In this document: one piece after another, positions 1-9,718 of the stretch
Layout: each line of letters begins with the position of its first letter
Position numbering within the stretch: position 1 is the stretch's first letter
Assembly (NCBI RefSeq): GCF_017872975.1
Contig: NZ_JAGGJP010000004.1
Location: 124,001-188,000, forward strand
DNA length: 64,000 nt
Source of the DNA: Rubellimicrobium aerolatum
GTDB lineage: Bacteria; Pseudomonadota; Alphaproteobacteria; Rhodobacterales; Rhodobacteraceae
Direction: 5' to 3'
Notes under the pieces: generated by a model
Database searches by the model: none
What the model was told of the DNA's origin: nothing
The model's input: the letters and a program-made list of their open reading frames with translations, nothing else
Position numbers and translations under genes: made by a program

Positions 1-104
1 CGGCCGGGGTGCAGCCGGTGCTCGCGCCGGCGTCCGGGGCGAAGGGGGCCGTGGCGCTGACCCGCGACGCGGCGGGCCTCACGGTGCTGGTGAGCTGCTG
101 GTGA
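1..104 (+). CDS. 3' end of an unidentified protein gene
   Basis: An open frame enters from the left edge (codons begin at base 3) and stops at TGA 102-104. The last 33 residues are Ala/Gly/Val-rich and end in SCW. Codon use is GC-rich at third positions, as in the neighbours. Too little remains to name a family. Confidence 0.4.
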   Translation, partial: AGVQPVLAPASGAKGAVALTRDAAGLTVLVSCW

Positions 105-486
105 GGGCTGGCGCCACTTCCGCGCCGACTCCGTAGGGTGCTGCGTGGTTTCCGGCGACGCCGGGGCTCACGCACCATGGCCACGCGCGACGGTGCGGAG
201 ACCCGTGGCCTGCGGCCCCGGAACCACGCTCTCCGCGACCGTGCCTCGCAGGGCGGGGTTCACCCCCCACGTCGCATCGCCGGCAGCCCGAGCGACGCCG
301 GCCATCGCGCCTCGTGGGATGGGCTTCAGCGCGCCACGGGGCCGGCCGGGTTCCAACTGGTCCGCTGGAGCGCATTCCATGAGGCCCACCGCCCCAAGCA
401 CAGGCCATGGCGGGGGTGAACCGCGCCCTGCGCCATGCGGGACCCGTGGGGCTCTCGCGCCCCGCAGGGTGGGCTGGAACCCCGCC
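105..486. repeat. Gene-free stretch with degenerate repeat-like units
   Basis: No convincing gene. The stretch holds several diverged short units with a core such as GGGCGGGGTTCxxCCC or GTAGGGTGCTGCG (around 137, 259, 340, 411 and 468), each a small inverted repeat. Read on the minus strand, one unit ends next to the folE2 stop. This resembles the decayed intergenic palindromic repeats common in GC-rich proteobacteria. Frames that stay open here have arginine/proline-rich translations typical of GC-rich non-coding sequence. Confidence 0.35.
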
Positions 487-1587
487 CTACGTGTGCACCA
501 GCGTTCCGAACAGCCGGGGGTCCAGGCTCTCGGCCTTGAACGTCTCCCCCTCGGTCAGCAGGCTCACCGCGTCGTGGCTGTGCAGGCTTTCCTGATGGCT
601 GGCGATCACGCGGAAGTCGCCGATCCGCGCATCGGCCAGGAACTCCGCCGCGAACAGCCGCGCCGCGTCCTCCACGAAGATCGGATGCGCGGCGTTCAGC
701 TCCGCGAAGGCCTGCTCGTCCTCGCGCTTGACCATGACCTGCGTCTCGGTCGGCACGGCGCGGCGGGCCATCTCGATCAGGTCCTCGAACCAGAGCCGCC
801 CCGCGCCCGGAACCACCTCCACCGACAGCCGCGCCACCGACCGCTGGGCGTGCGGCACCGCCAGTTGCCCCCGCCCCTGCCGCGCGTGCTCGGACAGCTC
901 CAAGGAGCACGGACAGGTCGAGGCGTAGACGTAGTCGAGGTGGAAGATCTTCTTCCGCACCCCCGCCTGCTCCACCAGTTCGAGCGCGATGTCGTAATAC
1001 TGATAACCCCAAAGGCCCGACCGCAGGGACGGCACCTTGAGCGGGAACCGGAAGCGCATCTGGAGCCGCGCGTCGCAGGCCCCCAGGTCGGCCTTGTAGC
1101 TGTCCAGAGCCCGCTCCATCACGTCGAAGGAGAAGGTCTCCTCCGCGTAGCGGTAGAAGCTCCGCATCAACCGGCTCATGTTGATGCCCTTCTTGCCGGC
1201 CTCCAGGCTGACGGTCCCGGTCACGGCCGTCTCCAGCGCGATCTCGCCCCCGTCGCGCAGGCGATAGCGGATCGGCACCCGGAAGCCCGAGATGCCGACA
1301 TGCTGGATCGGCGCCCGCGCCCCCCGGATGAGCGAGGCCGGGCCGTTCTGAAGATCCGGCATCGTCGCCCGATAGCCCGCATCCGGCGCGAAGCCATCGG
1401 GATAGATGCGGGCGAGGTCGGGATAGTTCGCCACCTCCCGCCCCGGCAGGAGACGGGCCACGGCGGGGTCGAGGTCCGCGACCTCCTCGGGCGTGGCGCG
1501 GGCGGCCCAGCGGCGCAGCAGGCCAAGGGCGTCCTCCGCCTCGGCGCGCGACAGGTCCCGGTCCAGGTCGGGCAAATGGACATTCAT
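487..1587 (-). CDS. folE2: GTP cyclohydrolase I, type IB (FolE2)
   Basis: 366 aa. FolE2 converts GTP to 7,8-dihydroneopterin triphosphate, the first step of tetrahydrofolate (and queuosine precursor) synthesis, in the cytoplasm; unlike FolE it can use metals other than zinc. Family signatures are visible: PIQHVGISGFRVPI at about 93-106, KGINMSRL at 133-140, and the active-site cysteine region STCPCSLELSE at about 223-233. The protein carries an N-terminal extension of about 70 residues before the MPDLQN segment that starts shorter homologues. It starts at ATG 1587. It lies 67 bases downstream of metZ on the same strand, so it could be co-transcribed or use its own promoter; TATAAG at 1614-1619 on the minus strand could be a -10 box. 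Confidence 0.93.
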   Translation of the reverse strand: MNVHLPDLDRDLSRAEAEDALGLLRRWAARATPEEVADLDPAVARLLPGREVANYPDLARIYPDGFAPDAGYRATMPDLQNGPASLIRGARAPIQHVGISGFRVPIRYRLRDGGEIALETAVTGTVSLEAGKKGINMSRLMRSFYRYAEETFSFDVMERALDSYKADLGACDARLQMRFRFPLKVPSLRSGLWGYQYYDIALELVEQAGVRKKIFHLDYVYASTCPCSLELSEHARQGRGQLAVPHAQRSVARLSVEVVPGAGRLWFEDLIEMARRAVPTETQVMVKREDEQAFAELNAAHPIFVEDAARLFAAEFLADARIGDFRVIASHQESLHSHDAVSLLTEGETFKAESLDPRLFGTLVHT

Positions 1588-1654
1588 GGCGATTCCCCCT
1601 GCGTCACGCGGATCTTATATGTGGGCCAGGTTAACGAATCGCAACGATACCGTC

Positions 1655-2857
1655 CTACTCGGCGGCATCCCGCGCGGGATGCGCCGCTTGCGCGGCCTCC
1701 AGCGCCCCAAACACGTCCGCCAGCAGATCGTCGGCGTCCTCCAGCCCGCAGGACAGCCGGATCAGCCCCGGCGTGATGCCCAGCGTCGCCTTCTGCTCCG
1801 AGGGCAGCCGCTGGTGCGTGGTGGACGCCGGATGCGTCGCGATCGACTTGGCGTCGCCGAGGTTGTTGGAGATGACGACGATCCGGAGCGCGTTCAGGAA
1901 GGCGAAGGCCGCCTCGCGCGAACCCACGTCGAAGGACAGCACCGTGCCGCCCGATCCCGTCTGCGCCATGGCGAGCGCGTGCTGCGGATGCGACTCCAGC
2001 CCCGGATGGATCACCCGGCCCAGCCGTCCCTCCAGCGCCTGCGCCAGCGCCAGCGCCGTCGCCGCCTGCGCCCGCACGCGCAGGTCCATCGTCTCCAGCC
2101 CCTTGAGCATGATCCACGAGGTGAAGGGCGACATCGCCCCGCCCGTGTGCTTCATGTAGGGCTCCAGCACCTTGCGGACGAAGTGCCTGGTCCCCAGCAC
2201 GATCCCGCCCAGCGCCCGGCCCTGCCCGTCCACGTGCTTCGTCGCCGAATAGATCACCACGTCCGCGCCGAGTTCGATGGCGCGGCTGAAGGTGGGCGTC
2301 GCGAAGACGTTGTCGGCCAGCACCAGCGCGCCGACCGAATGGGCGATCTCGGCCACGGCGCGGATGTCGATGACCTCCAGCGTCGGGTTCGACACGCTCT
2401 CGAAGAACACCGCCTTCGTTCCTGGCCGCACCGCCGCCCGCCACTGGCCAAGGTCGGTGCCGTCCACGAACTCCACCTCGACGCCGTAGCGCCGCAGCAC
2501 CTCCTCCAGCACGTAGAGGCAGGACCCGAACAGCGCCCGCGACGCCACGACATGATCCCCCGCGCGCAGCATCGCCATCAGCGCGCCCGACACGGCCGCC
2601 ATGCCCGAGGCGGTGGCGAAGGCGTCCTCGGCCCCCTCCAGCGCGGCCATCCGCTGCTCGAACATCGATGTGGTGGGGTTGCCGTAGCGGGCGTAGATGA
2701 ACTCGTCGGGGCCAGCCTCGAGGAACCGCGCCTCGGCCTGCTCGGCGCTGTCGTAGACGAAGCCCTGGGTCAGGAAGATCGCCTCGCTGACCTCGTTGTA
2801 CTGGCTGCGGCGGATGCCGGAATGCACCGCGCGGGTGCGTCGCTTCCACTGGTCCAT
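1655..2857 (-). CDS. metZ: O-succinylhomoserine sulfhydrylase
   Basis: 400 aa PLP enzyme of the Cys/Met metabolism family. It replaces the succinyl group of O-succinylhomoserine with sulfide to give homocysteine. Visible features: YARYGNPT at about 55-62 (PLP phosphate region), TASGMAAVSG at 82-91, and the Schiff-base lysine K207 in YSATKH. The ATG at 2857 is chosen because a GGGGGACC ribosome site sits just upstream and the SAM-II riboswitch lies 40 bases further out; the open frame running further upstream would read through the riboswitch. The riboswitch and the sequence class favour the methionine-synthesis MetZ role over a gamma-synthase or lyase. Confidence 0.92.
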   Translation of the reverse strand: MDQWKRRTRAVHSGIRRSQYNEVSEAIFLTQGFVYDSAEQAEARFLEAGPDEFIYARYGNPTTSMFEQRMAALEGAEDAFATASGMAAVSGALMAMLRAGDHVVASRALFGSCLYVLEEVLRRYGVEVEFVDGTDLGQWRAAVRPGTKAVFFESVSNPTLEVIDIRAVAEIAHSVGALVLADNVFATPTFSRAIELGADVVIYSATKHVDGQGRALGGIVLGTRHFVRKVLEPYMKHTGGAMSPFTSWIMLKGLETMDLRVRAQAATALALAQALEGRLGRVIHPGLESHPQHALAMAQTGSGGTVLSFDVGSREAAFAFLNALRIVVISNNLGDAKSIATHPASTTHQRLPSEQKATLGITPGLIRLSCGLEDADDLLADVFGALEAAQAAHPARDAAE

Positions 2858-2897
2858 GATCGGTCCCCCGTTCGCGTTCGGCCCATGGGGAAAACCG

Positions 2898-2957
2898 TCC
2901 CCCACTTTAGCGGAATGTTTAACGTGGCCCGCAATCAGGGTCGCCCAAATCGCCACG
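2898..2957 (-). promoter_or_regulatory. SAM-II riboswitch upstream of metZ
   Basis: On the minus strand P1 is a perfect 6-bp stem, CGTGGC (2957-2952) with GCCACG (2928-2923). The loop begins GATTTGGGCGACC and contains TGATTGC, as in the SAM-II consensus. The stem is followed by TTAAACATT and then GCTAAAG (2911-2905), the conserved 3' pseudoknot segment. The order, spacing and invariant bases match SAM-II aptamers known from alphaproteobacterial met genes. The metZ ribosome site lies about 35 bases downstream. S-adenosylmethionine binding is expected to lower metZ translation. Confidence 0.88.
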
Positions 2958-3050
2958 CGGGCGGATTACGCCCCGCCCGCCCCCAAGGCAAGCCCTTGCC
3001 CCCGCCCCGCGCCATGCCATCCTGCGCGCCGATCCTCAGGAGGGAATCCC

Positions 3051-3755
3051 ATGCCCGCGCCCATCGTCCTGCACTACTGGCCCACGCCCAACGGCCACAA
3101 GATCACCATAGCCCTGGAGGAGATGGGCCTCCCCTACGAGGCCCGCCTCGTGAACATCGGCGCGGGCGACCAGTTCCGACCCGACTTCCTGGCCATCGCC
3201 CCCAACAACCGGATGCCCGCCATCGAGGACCCCGACGGCCCCGACGGCCAGCCCATCGCGATCTTCGAATCCGGCGCGATCCTGCAATACCTCGCCCGCA
3301 AGACCGGCCAGTTCTGCGGCCGCACGGAACGCGAGCGCATCGCCGTGGACCAGTGGCTCATGTGGCAGATGGGCGGCGTCGGCCCCATGGCGGGGCAGGC
3401 CAACCACTTCCTGCGCTACGCCCCGCAGATGGACCCGCCGCAGGTCCTCCCCTATGCCCAGGACCGCTACCGCAACGAGGTCGGGCGGCTCTACCGCGTG
3501 CTCGACGGGCAACTGGCGACGCGCCGCTTCGCCGCCACCAACGACTTCACCATCGCCGACATGGCCATCTACCCCTGGGCGGCCGGATGGGAGCGGCAGG
3601 AGCAGACCCTCGATGACAAGCCGCATTTCGCCCGCTGGCTGGACGACTGCGCGAGCCGCCCCGGCGTCCAGCGCGGCATGGCGGTCGCGGCCGAGGCCCG
3701 CTCCGCCGCGCCGATGAGCAAGGAGGAGATGGAGCTGCTGTTCCGGCAGCGCTAG
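3051..3755 (+). CDS. Glutathione S-transferase family protein (YfcG/YghU-like)
   Basis: 234 aa, cytoplasmic. An N-terminal thioredoxin-fold GST domain (about 1-85, PAPIVLHYWPTPNGHKITIALEE) is followed by an all-helical C-terminal domain with GQANHFLRYAP and FTIADMAIYPW. The SPNGxK/TPNGxK segment and GQxxHF motif are typical of the bacterial nu-class disulfide-bond oxidoreductases, which use two glutathiones. The start at 3051 is supported by AGGAGGG 6 bases upstream; the frame is open further upstream but reads back across metZ's 5' region. The exact substrate is unknown. The stop codon lies inside the first unit of a tandem repeat. Confidence 0.85.
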   Translation: MPAPIVLHYWPTPNGHKITIALEEMGLPYEARLVNIGAGDQFRPDFLAIAPNNRMPAIEDPDGPDGQPIAIFESGAILQYLARKTGQFCGRTERERIAVDQWLMWQMGGVGPMAGQANHFLRYAPQMDPPQVLPYAQDRYRNEVGRLYRVLDGQLATRRFAATNDFTIADMAIYPWAAGWERQEQTLDDKPHFARWLDDCASRPGVQRGMAVAAEARSAAPMSKEEMELLFRQR

Positions 3756-3840
3756 CCCGGTCACGCCGGACGGGCAGGCGCTATCCCGGCCACGCCGGGC
3801 GGGCAGGCGCTATCCCGGCCACGCCGGGCGGGCAGCGCTA
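3751..3840. repeat. Three tandem 29-bp hairpin units between convergent genes
   Basis: Units start at 3751, 3780 and 3809; the second and third are nearly identical and the first differs at a few bases. Each unit contains CCCGGC-CAC-GCCGGG or a near match, a 6-bp hairpin. The first unit contains the stop codon of the GST gene and the array ends in the stop codon of yciB (CTA 3838-3840). It probably acts as a two-way transcription end, although no T-run follows. Confidence 0.75.
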
Positions 3841-4452
3841 GGGCCGCTCGGCCTTCTCGGGCTCCTGGATCATGTGCCGCTCCAGCGCCATGATCTGGAC
3901 CCACAGGAACACCATCAGCGCGGCCGGGAAGGCGAAGGTCTCCAGCGTCACCCACAGCTCCGTGCTCTGGGTGCGCCACACGACCTCGTTGGCGACGGCC
4001 AGCCCCGCGAACATAAGCGCCAGCCGGCGGGTCAGGATGATCCACCCCTCGTGCGTGAGCGGCAGCAGCTCCCCCATCACCCATTCGAGCGTGGAGCGCC
4101 CCCACAGCAGCCCCGCCCCCAGCAGCCCGGCGAAGATCCCGTAGACGATGGTCGTCTTCATCTTGAAGAAGCTCTCGTCGTTGAACCACGCCGTCAGGCC
4201 GCCGAACAGGATCACGGTGACGGCGGTGAAGACCTGCATCCGCGAGAGCTTGCCCGTCAGCCACCAGAGCACGGCCATCGCGGCCAGCAGCAGCGGCACC
4301 AGCACCAGCGTCGCCACGATGAAGCCGGAATACTCGACGCCGCCGATCTCGAAGCTGCGCTCCTTGATGCGGAGGTAAAGGACGAAGAACAGGATCGTCG
4401 GCCCCAGCTCCAGGGCCTGCTTGAGGATCGGGTTGACGGGTCTGGCGCTCAT
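3838..4452 (-). CDS. yciB: Inner membrane septation protein YciB/IspZ
   Basis: 204 aa integral membrane protein of the YciB (IspZ, septation protein A) family. Five to six hydrophobic helices are visible, for example LGPTILFFVLYL near 16-27 and ATLVLVPLLLAAMAVLWWL near 47-65. The family signatures GPTILFF and MKTTIVYGIFA are present. In enterobacteria YciB contacts elongation and division complexes and helps envelope integrity; the exact activity is not settled. The gene is convergent with the GST gene and its stop forms the end of the tandem repeat. Confidence 0.9.
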   Translation of the reverse strand: MSARPVNPILKQALELGPTILFFVLYLRIKERSFEIGGVEYSGFIVATLVLVPLLLAAMAVLWWLTGKLSRMQVFTAVTVILFGGLTAWFNDESFFKMKTTIVYGIFAGLLGAGLLWGRSTLEWVMGELLPLTHEGWIILTRRLALMFAGLAVANEVVWRTQSTELWVTLETFAFPAALMVFLWVQIMALERHMIQEPEKAERP

Positions 4453-4559
4453 GTCGTTTCTGCAGCAGCTTCATGACGACCGCGACGGCCGGGTGCCGGG
4501 GCAGTGTGACGCCCCCGCGCCCGCCGCACAAGGGACCGTCGGGACACGGCGAGGTGACC

Positions 4560-5048
4560 ATGATCGACCTGATCCGCCAGGAGCTGGGCGGCACCTTCCG
4601 CGCCGTCCCTTTCCCGGTGGCGCTCCTGCGCGTCGTGGCGGCGCTGCTCCTCGCCGGGCTGGTCGGGGCCGAGAGGGAATGGCGGCGCAAGCCCGCGGGC
4701 CTTCGGACCCATATGCTGGTGTCGCTGGCCGCCTGCCTTTACGCGATCATCGGGCGCGAGCTGTCGGCCTCGGACCTCCTCGGCGCCGCCGACCAGCTCC
4801 GCGTGGACCCGATGAACCTGATCGGCGCCGTGACCTCGGGCGTGGCCTTCCTCGTGGCCGGGATCATCATCACCACCGGCGGGCGGGTCCACAACATCAC
4901 CACCGGCGCGTCGCTCTGGCTCGCCGGGGCCATCGGCCTCGCCTGCGGGGTGGGAAAGATCCCGCTGGCGATGCTGACGACGCTGGTCGTGCTGCTCGTG
5001 CTCGTCATCCTCGCGACCTTCGTCCGGCCCGAGAACCAGGACGACTGA
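4560..5048 (+). CDS. MgtC/SapB family membrane protein
   Basis: 162 aa, about four to five membrane helices. The MgtC/SapB core is visible: LRVVAALLLAGLVGAEREWRRKPAGLRTHMLVSLAA, followed by the MNLIGAVTSGVAFLVAGIII segment and GASLWLAGAIGLACGVG. The start is set at ATG 4560 because GAGGTGA lies just upstream and the MgtC homology begins soon after; the frame extends to 4473 without homology. There is no C-terminal soluble domain, so this is the short form. Its function in free-living bacteria is unclear; magnesium-related or membrane-potential roles are known for other members. Confidence 0.82.
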   Translation: MIDLIRQELGGTFRAVPFPVALLRVVAALLLAGLVGAEREWRRKPAGLRTHMLVSLAACLYAIIGRELSASDLLGAADQLRVDPMNLIGAVTSGVAFLVAGIIITTGGRVHNITTGASLWLAGAIGLACGVGKIPLAMLTTLVVLLVLVILATFVRPENQDD

Positions 5049-5053
5049 ACCCC

Positions 5054-6130
<1,077 letters not shown>

Positions 6131-6252
6131 GGAACCCCCACGAATTGCGTCCCCGTCACGTAATCCTTCGGCGCGGCCTTGCAAAGGCACGGTTTCGCCG
6201 AGCCCCCTCGCGGCACTGGCGCGTCCACGCGGGCTCTGGCAGGCTCCGCCCC

Positions 6253-6669
6253 ATGCGCGCCCTAGCCCTCCTCCTTCTCCTCGCCAGCCCCGCCGCCGCG
6301 CAGCAGGCCCTCACCGCCGAGGAGTTCGAGGCCATCGTCACCGGCCGCACCCTCACCTACGGCGAGCCCGGCCAGACCCCCTACGGGATCGAGCACTACT
6401 TCCCCAACCGCCGCGTCACCTGGGCCTTCGCCGATTCGGACGACTGCGTGGAGGGCACCTGGCGCCAGCAGGGCCCGGCCTCCTCGCCCGCGATCTGCTT
6501 CGACTACGAGGGCGACATCGAGCCCCAGTGCTGGCGCATCTTCCGCGAAGGCGACGGCCTGCGCGCCGACTACCTGGGCGACGGCCCCTCCGGCGACGCG
6601 GCGGGCGGGTCCGTCCTCTACGAGGTGGAGGACGGCGGCGCGCTGGTCTGCGGCGGCGCGGGGGTCTGA
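6253..6669 (+). CDS. Small secreted protein of unknown function
   Basis: 138 aa. A clear signal peptide occupies residues 1-17 (MRALALLLLLASPAAAQ), so the mature protein should be periplasmic. The mature part has four cysteines (in DDCVEGTW, AICFDY, PQCWRIF and LVCGG), which could form two disulfides, and many aromatic and acidic residues. The segment TLTYGEPGQTPYGIEHYFPNRRVTWAF resembles small hypothetical proteins common in this bacterial family. No enzyme motif was recognised. The start at 6253 is chosen because it opens the signal peptide. It is divergent from ftsY. Confidence 0.75.
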   Translation: MRALALLLLLASPAAAQQALTAEEFEAIVTGRTLTYGEPGQTPYGIEHYFPNRRVTWAFADSDDCVEGTWRQQGPASSPAICFDYEGDIEPQCWRIFREGDGLRADYLGDGPSGDAAGGSVLYEVEDGGALVCGGAGV

Positions 6670-6679
6670 CGGGCACAGG

Positions 6680-6742
6680 GGAGGGGCTCCGCCCCTCGGC
6701 CCTTCGGGCCTCACCCCGGGATATTTGTAGCCAAAGAAGGGC
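6680..6742 (+). repeat. Dispersed intergenic repeat, copy A
   Basis: GGGGCTCCGCCCC hairpin, then GGCCCTTCGGGCC hairpin, then CCCCGGGATATTT and AGCCAAAGAAGG. It fills the gap between two convergent genes and ends at the xseA stop codon. The same modules recur at 9719, 10369 (reverse), 30541 (reverse, shortened) and 57495 (reverse). The hairpins may terminate transcription. Confidence 0.8.
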
Positions 6743-8362
6743 CTAGAGCAGGCTTCCCTGTTCGGGCGGCGGCTCCGGGGCGCGCTTCTTGGGGGTGGGC
6801 GCGGCGGGGCGCTGGCCCACGACGTGCCGGCCATCGGCGAACTGGATCTCCAGGCTCGCGGATCTTGCCGCCGCCTCGGCACTCGTCACCACCTCGCCGT
6901 CGCCCCGCACCACCGCGAAGCCGCGCTGCAAGGTCGCCTCGTAGCCCAGCGTCTCGCGCAGCCGGTCCAGCGCATCCAGCCGCTCGCCCAGCCGCGCGAC
7001 CCGCGCCAGCGGCAGGTCCGGCGTGAACCCCGCCGCCACGCGCCCGAAGTCCGCCCGGCTCCCCGCCAGCGCCCGCCGCGCCACCGGGTCGAGCCGGGGC
7101 GCGACCCGCCCCAGCACGTCGCGCCGAAACCGCACCCGCGCCGCCTGCGCCCGGTCGAGCCGCGCGCCCAGATCGTCCAACTCCCGCCGCGCATCCCGCG
7201 CCGTCCGTGCCAGCGCCGGGGCGAGCGCCCGCTGCGCCTCCTCCAGCCGCCGCCGCTCGGCCCGCAGGCTCCGCACCAGCACCCCCGTCCCCAGCCGCAG
7301 GTCCGCGAGCTTCACCCGCCGCCGCTCGGTCACCGACCGCAGCGCGCGCGGCAGTTGCGCCGCCAGGAAGTCGAGCCGCTGCTGCGCCCCCGCGACCAGC
7401 GCCTCGCCCCTCGGCAGCGCGCGGCCCAAGTCCCCCAACCTTTGCCGCCGCCGCTCCACCCCGAAGCGCAGCGCCCGGCCGCCCCGCGCGCCCTGCACCG
7501 CGACCCGCTCCACGAGTTCCGCCCGCACCGGCACCGCCATCTCGGCGGCGGCGGTCGGCGTCGGCGCGCGCAGGTCGGCGGCATGGTCGCACAGCGTCGT
7601 GTCCGTCTCGTGCCCCACCGCCGAGATGACGGGGATGCGGCTCCCCGCCACCGCCCGCACGACGATCTCCTCGTTGAAGCCCCACAGGTCCTCAATCGAC
7701 CCGCCGCCGCGCGCCACGATCAGGAGGTCCGGCCTCGGGATCGGCCCGCCGGGGGGCAGCGCGTTGAAGCCCAGCACCGCGCGGGCCACCTCGGGCGCGC
7801 AGGCCGCGCCCTGCACCGCCACCGGCCAGACGATCACCCGGCGCGGGAAGCGGTCGCGCAGCCGGTGGAGGATGTCGCGGATCACCGCCCCCGAGGGCGA
7901 GGTCACGACCCCGATCACGTCCGGCAGATAGGGCAGCCGCTTCTTGCGCTGGGGATCGAACAACCCCTCCGCCCCCAGCGCCTTCCGCCGGGCCTCCAGT
8001 TGCGCCATCAGCGCCCCCACCCCGGCGGGGGCGAGGTCGTCCACGATCATCTGATACTTGGACTGCCCCGGAAAGGTCGTCAGCCGCCCGACGGCGACCA
8101 TCTCCATCCCCTCCTCGGGCCGCGCCGACAGCCGCGCCGCCTGCCCCTTCCACGACACCGCCGCCAGCACGGAGTTCCCGTCCTTCAGGTCGAAGTAGAG
8201 GTGCCCCGAACTGGGGCGCGACACCCGCCCGATCTCGCCGCGCACGCGCACGAACGAGAACTCCCCCTCCACCATCCGCTTCACCGCGCCCGAGATCTCG
8301 GACACCGAGTATTCCGGCACGTTGGGGCGGCGCGGGGGGGCGTCGTCGTCGAGGAGGTCCAT
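6743..8362 (-). CDS. xseA: Exodeoxyribonuclease VII large subunit
   Basis: 539 aa. With XseB this forms the single-strand-specific exonuclease VII. An N-terminal OB-fold (about 15-115, EYSVSEISGAVKRMVEGEFSFVRVRGEI) is followed by the catalytic domain with GVVTSPSGAVIRDI, RGGGSIEDLWGFNEE and GHETDTTLCD, then a long arginine-rich coiled-coil and a short beta C-terminus. It is longer than the 456-aa E. coli enzyme, mainly through the helical part and a Pro/Lys-rich tail. Start ATG 8362. It is divergent from purD with a 77-base shared promoter region. xseB is not in the window. Confidence 0.95.
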   Translation of the reverse strand: MDLLDDDAPPRRPNVPEYSVSEISGAVKRMVEGEFSFVRVRGEIGRVSRPSSGHLYFDLKDGNSVLAAVSWKGQAARLSARPEEGMEMVAVGRLTTFPGQSKYQMIVDDLAPAGVGALMAQLEARRKALGAEGLFDPQRKKRLPYLPDVIGVVTSPSGAVIRDILHRLRDRFPRRVIVWPVAVQGAACAPEVARAVLGFNALPPGGPIPRPDLLIVARGGGSIEDLWGFNEEIVVRAVAGSRIPVISAVGHETDTTLCDHAADLRAPTPTAAAEMAVPVRAELVERVAVQGARGGRALRFGVERRRQRLGDLGRALPRGEALVAGAQQRLDFLAAQLPRALRSVTERRRVKLADLRLGTGVLVRSLRAERRRLEEAQRALAPALARTARDARRELDDLGARLDRAQAARVRFRRDVLGRVAPRLDPVARRALAGSRADFGRVAAGFTPDLPLARVARLGERLDALDRLRETLGYEATLQRGFAVVRGDGEVVTSAEAAARSASLEIQFADGRHVVGQRPAAPTPKKRAPEPPPEQGSLL

Positions 8363-8439
8363 CGGGCGGCATCCTTGCGGGCTCTGGCCTGCCACCTTAG
8401 AACGCCCGGCATCTGAGGCCAACCGGGGGAGCCGCCGCC

Positions 8440-9690
8440 ATGAACATCCTGATCCTCGGCGGGGGCGGCCGCGAGCACGCGCTGGCCTGGGCCGTCAAGC
8501 AGAACCCGAAATGCGACCGGCTGATCGCCGCGCCCGGCAACCCCGGGATCGCGCAAGTCGCGGAATGCGCCGCGCTCGACATCCTCGACGGCGACGCCGT
8601 GGCGGCCTTCTGCGGCGAGAACGCGGTGGACCTCGTGATCGTCGGCCCCGAGGCCCCCCTCGCCGCCGGCGTCGCCGACCGGCTCCGCGCCGCCGGCCTC
8701 CTGGTCTTCGGCCCCTCGCGGGAGGCCGCGCGGCTGGAGGCCTCCAAGGGCTTCACCAAGGAGGTCTGCGACGCCTGTGGCGCGCCCACCGCCTCCTGGG
8801 CCGCCTTCTCCGACCTCACCGAGGCGAAGGCCCACGTCGAGCGCGAGGGCGCGCCCATCGTCGTCAAGGCCGACGGCCTCGCCGCCGGCAAGGGCGTGAC
8901 GGTGGCGCAGACGGTCCCCGAGGCCGTGGCGGCGCTGGAGGCGATCTTCGCCGACGGGGAGGCGCAGGTCGTCATCGAGGAATGCCTCACCGGCGAGGAG
9001 GCGTCGTTCTTCGTCCTCTGCGACGGGACGGCGATGCTCCCCTTGGGCACCGCTCAGGACCACAAGCGCGTGGGCGAGGGCGACACCGGACCCAACACGG
9101 GGGGCATGGGCGCCTACTCCCCCGCGCCCGTCCTGTCCGACTCCGTCCAGAAGCGGGCGCTGGACGAGATCGTGGGACCGACGCTGGAGGAGATGGCCCG
9201 GCGCGGCACCCCCTACCAGGGCGTCCTCTACGCCGGCCTGATGATCGACAACGGCCGTCCCAAGCTCATCGAGTACAACGTCCGTTTCGGCGACCCCGAG
9301 GCGCAGGTGCTGATGATGCGCCTCGGCGGCCAGGCGCTCGACCTCATCCAGGCCTGCGCCGAGGGGCGGCTTTCGGAGGTCCAGGCCCATTGGGCCGACG
9401 ACCACGCCCTGACGGTCGTGCTGGCCGCCCACGGCTACCCCGGCACGCCCGAGACGGGCGGCATCATCCAGGGCCTCGATGCCCTCCCCGAGACCTCCGA
9501 GGCCATGGTCTTCCACGCCGGCACGGCGGAGAGCGACGGCCGCCTCGTCGCCAAGGGCGGCCGGGTCCTCAACGTCACAGCGCGGGGCTCCACCCTGCGC
9601 GAGGCCCGCGACCGCGCCTACGCCATGCTGGACCGCATCGAGGCCCCGAGCCTCTTCTGCCGCCGCGACATCGGCTGGCGCGCGCTCTGA
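8440..9690 (+). CDS. purD: Phosphoribosylamine--glycine ligase (GARS)
   Basis: 416 aa ATP-grasp enzyme that joins 5-phosphoribosylamine and glycine, the second step of purine synthesis. The N-terminal ILILGGGGREHALAWA, the ATP-grasp segment IVVKADGLAAGKGV, the GPNTGGMGAYSP loop, and GVLYAGLMIDNGRPKLIEYNVRFGDPE are all present and full length. Start ATG 8440. The promoter must lie in the 77 bases shared with xseA. A copy of the dispersed intergenic repeat follows the stop. Confidence 0.96.
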   Translation: MNILILGGGGREHALAWAVKQNPKCDRLIAAPGNPGIAQVAECAALDILDGDAVAAFCGENAVDLVIVGPEAPLAAGVADRLRAAGLLVFGPSREAARLEASKGFTKEVCDACGAPTASWAAFSDLTEAKAHVEREGAPIVVKADGLAAGKGVTVAQTVPEAVAALEAIFADGEAQVVIEECLTGEEASFFVLCDGTAMLPLGTAQDHKRVGEGDTGPNTGGMGAYSPAPVLSDSVQKRALDEIVGPTLEEMARRGTPYQGVLYAGLMIDNGRPKLIEYNVRFGDPEAQVLMMRLGGQALDLIQACAEGRLSEVQAHWADDHALTVVLAAHGYPGTPETGGIIQGLDALPETSEAMVFHAGTAESDGRLVAKGGRVLNVTARGSTLREARDRAYAMLDRIEAPSLFCRRDIGWRAL

Positions 9691-9718
9691 CGCAGGGCGG
9701 CCCCCGCGTCCACCGCCG

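Noticed and set aside
1588-1654. Zur-type operator before folE2
   Set aside because: FolE2 is often zinc-regulated, but no AT-rich Zur palindrome is present in this gap.
145-1776. A 543-codon plus-strand frame at the left end
   Set aside because: It lies antisense to folE2, whose motifs are intact, and its translation has shadow-frame composition.
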